A DNA stretch of 14,980 bases, taken from positions 1 through 14,980 of the forward strand of contig NZ_CAJJIC010000048.1 in the NCBI RefSeq assembly GCF_905187505.1, read 5' to 3'. This document shows positions 13,231 to 14,980 of this stretch, piece by piece. Origin of the DNA: an uncultured Mailhella sp. Lineage in GTDB: Bacteria; Desulfobacterota; Desulfovibrionia; Desulfovibrionales; Desulfovibrionaceae. The notes below the pieces were generated by a model. It did no database searches, was not told where the DNA came from, and was given only the letters and a program-made list of their open reading frames with translations. Made by a program: the position numbers and the translations under genes. Position 1 is the stretch's first letter, and each line of letters starts with the position of its first letter.

Positions 13231-14444
13231 ATGCGTCAGTCCAACAAGTTATCAGCAAAGCGCATTGAAGCTGCCCCCCAAAAAAGACTGATTATAAAAT
13301 CTTCGATGGTGAGGGACTCTATCTATTCGTAACTCGGGCAGGTGGAAAATTCTGGCGAATGAAATATCGAAAAAACGATGGAAAAGAAGACACCCTGACA
13401 TTCGGATCATATCCTGAAGTCTCCTTACGCAAGGCAAGAGAGCTAAAAGCAGAAGCACGCAGAAAGTTAGCACTAGGCATCGACCCTAAAGAAGAAAAAC
13501 GTCGCTTAGAACAAGAAGCAGAAAGTGAAGAGCGAGACAAAGCTCTAACTTTTGAAGTAGTTGGCAAAGAATGGTTTGAAAAACGAACTGTTGACAAAAC
13601 AGCTCTCTATAGACATCAGCTCAGTAATCGCCTTAATAATCAGATTTTTCCTGAAATTGGTAACATACCTATAAAAAAATTAAAGCCCGTCGATATCCTT
13701 GCCGCATTGAGAAAAGTTGAAGCCCGTGGAGCTCTGGAGATGGCTAAACGCTTGGCCCGATGTATTCGCCAAATATGCAGCTATGCGGTTTCTGCTGGAT
13801 ATATAGACCTTAATCCAGCCTCTGAGCTTACAGGAGCTCTAGCTTCTTCCGTAAAATCTACTCCTAGAGCCGCTATTACTTCTCCATCAGAAGTAGGTGC
13901 ACTACTCCGAGCTTTGGAGCAATATCAAGGACACTTCGCCATAAAATATGCGCTCCAAATCATGCCCTATGTTTTCGTTCGATCACAGGAACTACGCAAT
14001 GCATCTTGGAAAGAAATAGATTTTGAAAAAGCGTTGTGGATCATTCCAGCTGAACGTATGAAAAAAAGGAGAGAACATATTGTTCCGCTTGCTCACCAAG
14101 TAGTTACACTCTTCAAAAATCTACAGAAGTTCAGTGGAGACGGAGAATATGTATTCCCATCTCCTCAGAGTAAATCTCAATGCATTAGTGATGTAGGGCT
14201 GCTTAACGGACTTCGCAGATTAGGATATGGTAGAGAGGAGATGTGCATTCATGGTTTTCGAGCTATGGCCTCCACGCTTCTTAATGAGCAGCAATATAAT
14301 CCCGATGTGATAGAAGCCCAATTAGCACATGTTGAAAAAAATAATTCTCGAAGACCCTATAACCGTGCTCAATATCTTGATGAAAGACGAAAAATGATGC
14401 AGGAGTGGGCAGATTATCTGGATGAATTGAGAGAGAAGTCTTAA
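13231..14444 (+). pseudogene. P4-type tyrosine integrase with a -1 frame change
   Basis: This site-specific recombinase would insert the element at tRNA-Ser. The frame from ATG 13231 encodes MRQSNKLSAKRIEAAPQK, a typical N-terminus, but stops at 13332. The rest (KTDYKIFDGEGLYLFV onward, from 13284) lies in the -1 frame and runs to 14444. Joining them at the A6 run (13280-13285) gives 404 residues, the family length. Domains: DUF4102 arm-binding (about 1-90), SAM-like core-binding (about 105-190), catalytic domain with Arg251 (FVRSQELR), His341 and Arg344 (HGFR), His367 (LAH) and nucleophile Tyr377 (PYNRA). All catalytic residues are intact. Starting at ATG 13359 would lose half of DUF4102. 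One extra A would restore the gene, so this is a fresh mutation, a base-call error, or slippage expression. Confidence 0.85.
13274..13286 (+). other. C6A6G slippery run at the integrase frame change
   Basis: CCCCCCAAAAAAG spans the exact point where the two integrase frames meet. In the ATG frame it is read CCC-CAA-AAA-AGA. A tRNA-Lys on AAA can re-pair perfectly one base back and continue AAG-ACT-GAT in the integrase frame. Polymerase slippage adding one A would have the same effect. Confidence 0.6.
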
Positions 14445-14468
14445 CAAAAATATAAAAAGGAAACAGCC

Positions 14469-14789
14469 ATGCATGCATATGATGAGGAAGATTTTAGCTG
14501 GAACGATGAGAGCGAACCTTTTGCAAAGTATACGCCTGAAGAATTTTACGAGGTTTTAGCTGAACATGAAGTCGACTATGAAGATCGTGAAATTCCTGTA
14601 AAACTCATTTTTAATAAAATTAATATAAATATAAGAACACTTCTTAAGTTTTTAAATAAAACAAAAGAATATGACAGAATAAAAACAAATCGAGAATTGG
14701 AATTTATACAGGCATATAATGAATATTGTGATTATCATAACCCTGTAGAATTTTTTATTATTTTAAAGAAGACGACATTAAAACATTAA
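14469..14789 (+). CDS. Hypothetical protein of the mobile element
   Basis: This 106-residue acidic, then Lys/Asn/Ile-rich protein is of no family I recognise. It opens MHAYDEEDFSWNDESEPF and has a predicted helical middle (EEFYEVLAEHEVDYED; RTLLKFLNKTKEYDRI). The ATG has AGGA about 8 nt upstream and lies 24 nt after the integrase stop, so it may share the integrase transcript. Base composition is strongly AT-rich, unlike the chromosome block. The last 11 codons after T6 (14751-14756) look out of register: a -1 change there gives YYFKEDDIKTLTMDISDW and joins the next frame without a stop. It may therefore be the front of a longer broken gene. Confidence 0.6.
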   Translation: MHAYDEEDFSWNDESEPFAKYTPEEFYEVLAEHEVDYEDREIPVKLIFNKININIRTLLKFLNKTKEYDRIKTNRELEFIQAYNEYCDYHNPVEFFIILKKTTLKH

Positions 14790-14791
14790 CA

Positions 14792-14980
14792 ATGGATATA
14801 TCCGATTGGAACAAATGGAAACAAATTCATTGTATATCAAAAAAGAAAACTTATTCATTTAATGAAAATGATACCAATAAAGAAATCATTACTGATGAAT
14901 ATTTAGAAATAAAAGCTGAGTTTGAAAGATGCTCAGAATGCCCTATTGTAGATGAATTAAATCGTCTACGAGATGAGTTA
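14792..14980 (+). CDS. Partial hypothetical frame, runs off the window
   Basis: An open frame of 63 codons runs from ATG 14792 to the window edge with no stop. The product begins MDISDWNKWKQIHC and contains CSECPIVDELNRLRDEL; I recognise no family. There is no ribosome binding site before the ATG, only AT-rich sequence. The same frame is open back to a stop at 14738-14740. It is most simply read as the continuation of the gene starting at 14469 after a frame change at T6, rather than a separate gene. AT-rich codon use matches its neighbours in the element. Confidence 0.5.
   Translation, partial: MDISDWNKWKQIHCISKKKTYSFNENDTNKEIITDEYLEIKAEFERCSECPIVDELNRLRDEL

Noticed and set aside
1..14980. 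CRISPR array or defence operon
   Set aside because: No regularly spaced repeats and no recognisable Cas, restriction, toxin-antitoxin or retron genes in the window; the element's cargo may hold some beyond the edge.

Overview
The window reads as one contig from a GC-rich Gram-negative bacterium, most likely a deltaproteobacterial sulfate reducer of the Desulfovibrionaceae. That placement is inferred from the gene order mfd, SurA-like, RodZ-like, recO, glyQ, glyS, rpsT, which I recall as typical of that family, and from the separate alpha and beta subunits of glycyl-tRNA synthetase. It has not been tested by a search.

Region 1 (about 1-10295) is a co-oriented minus-strand block of housekeeping genes. 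In transcription order it holds mfd (transcription-repair coupling), a periplasmic SurA-type folding factor, a RodZ-like membrane HTH protein, recO (recombinational repair), glyQ and glyS (charging of tRNA-Gly) and rpsT (ribosomal protein S20, followed by a strong terminator). Clear promoters lie before the SurA-like gene and before rpsT. Ribosome binding sites correct the starts of several genes: TTG for the SurA-like gene, GTG for rpsT, and an internal ATG for glyQ.

Region 2 (about 10296-12948) turns to the plus strand. Two membrane-protein genes, a short YitT-family protein and a divergent DmsC-like anchor subunit, sit alone in wide intergenic regions rich in hairpins. Notable signals are an intrinsic terminator just downstream of the only promoter I can find for mfd, a C10 tract, a double hairpin after the YitT gene, and a 17-bp AT palindrome of Fur/PerR-like 7-1-7 form over the promoter of the DmsC-like gene. 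The DmsC-like gene has no catalytic partner in the window.

Region 3 (12949-14980) starts with tRNA-Ser(GCU), followed directly by its terminator and an integrated mobile element. Base composition changes abruptly to AT-rich. The element begins with a P4-type tyrosine integrase whose promoter is embedded in GGGGGTAT repeats, and continues into unrecognised cargo that runs off the window. Both element genes visible here appear interrupted by a -1 frame change in a six-base homopolymer (A6 in int, T6 in the first cargo gene). This means decay, paired sequencing errors, or translation/transcription that depends on slippage. The far attachment site and most of the cargo lie outside the window.
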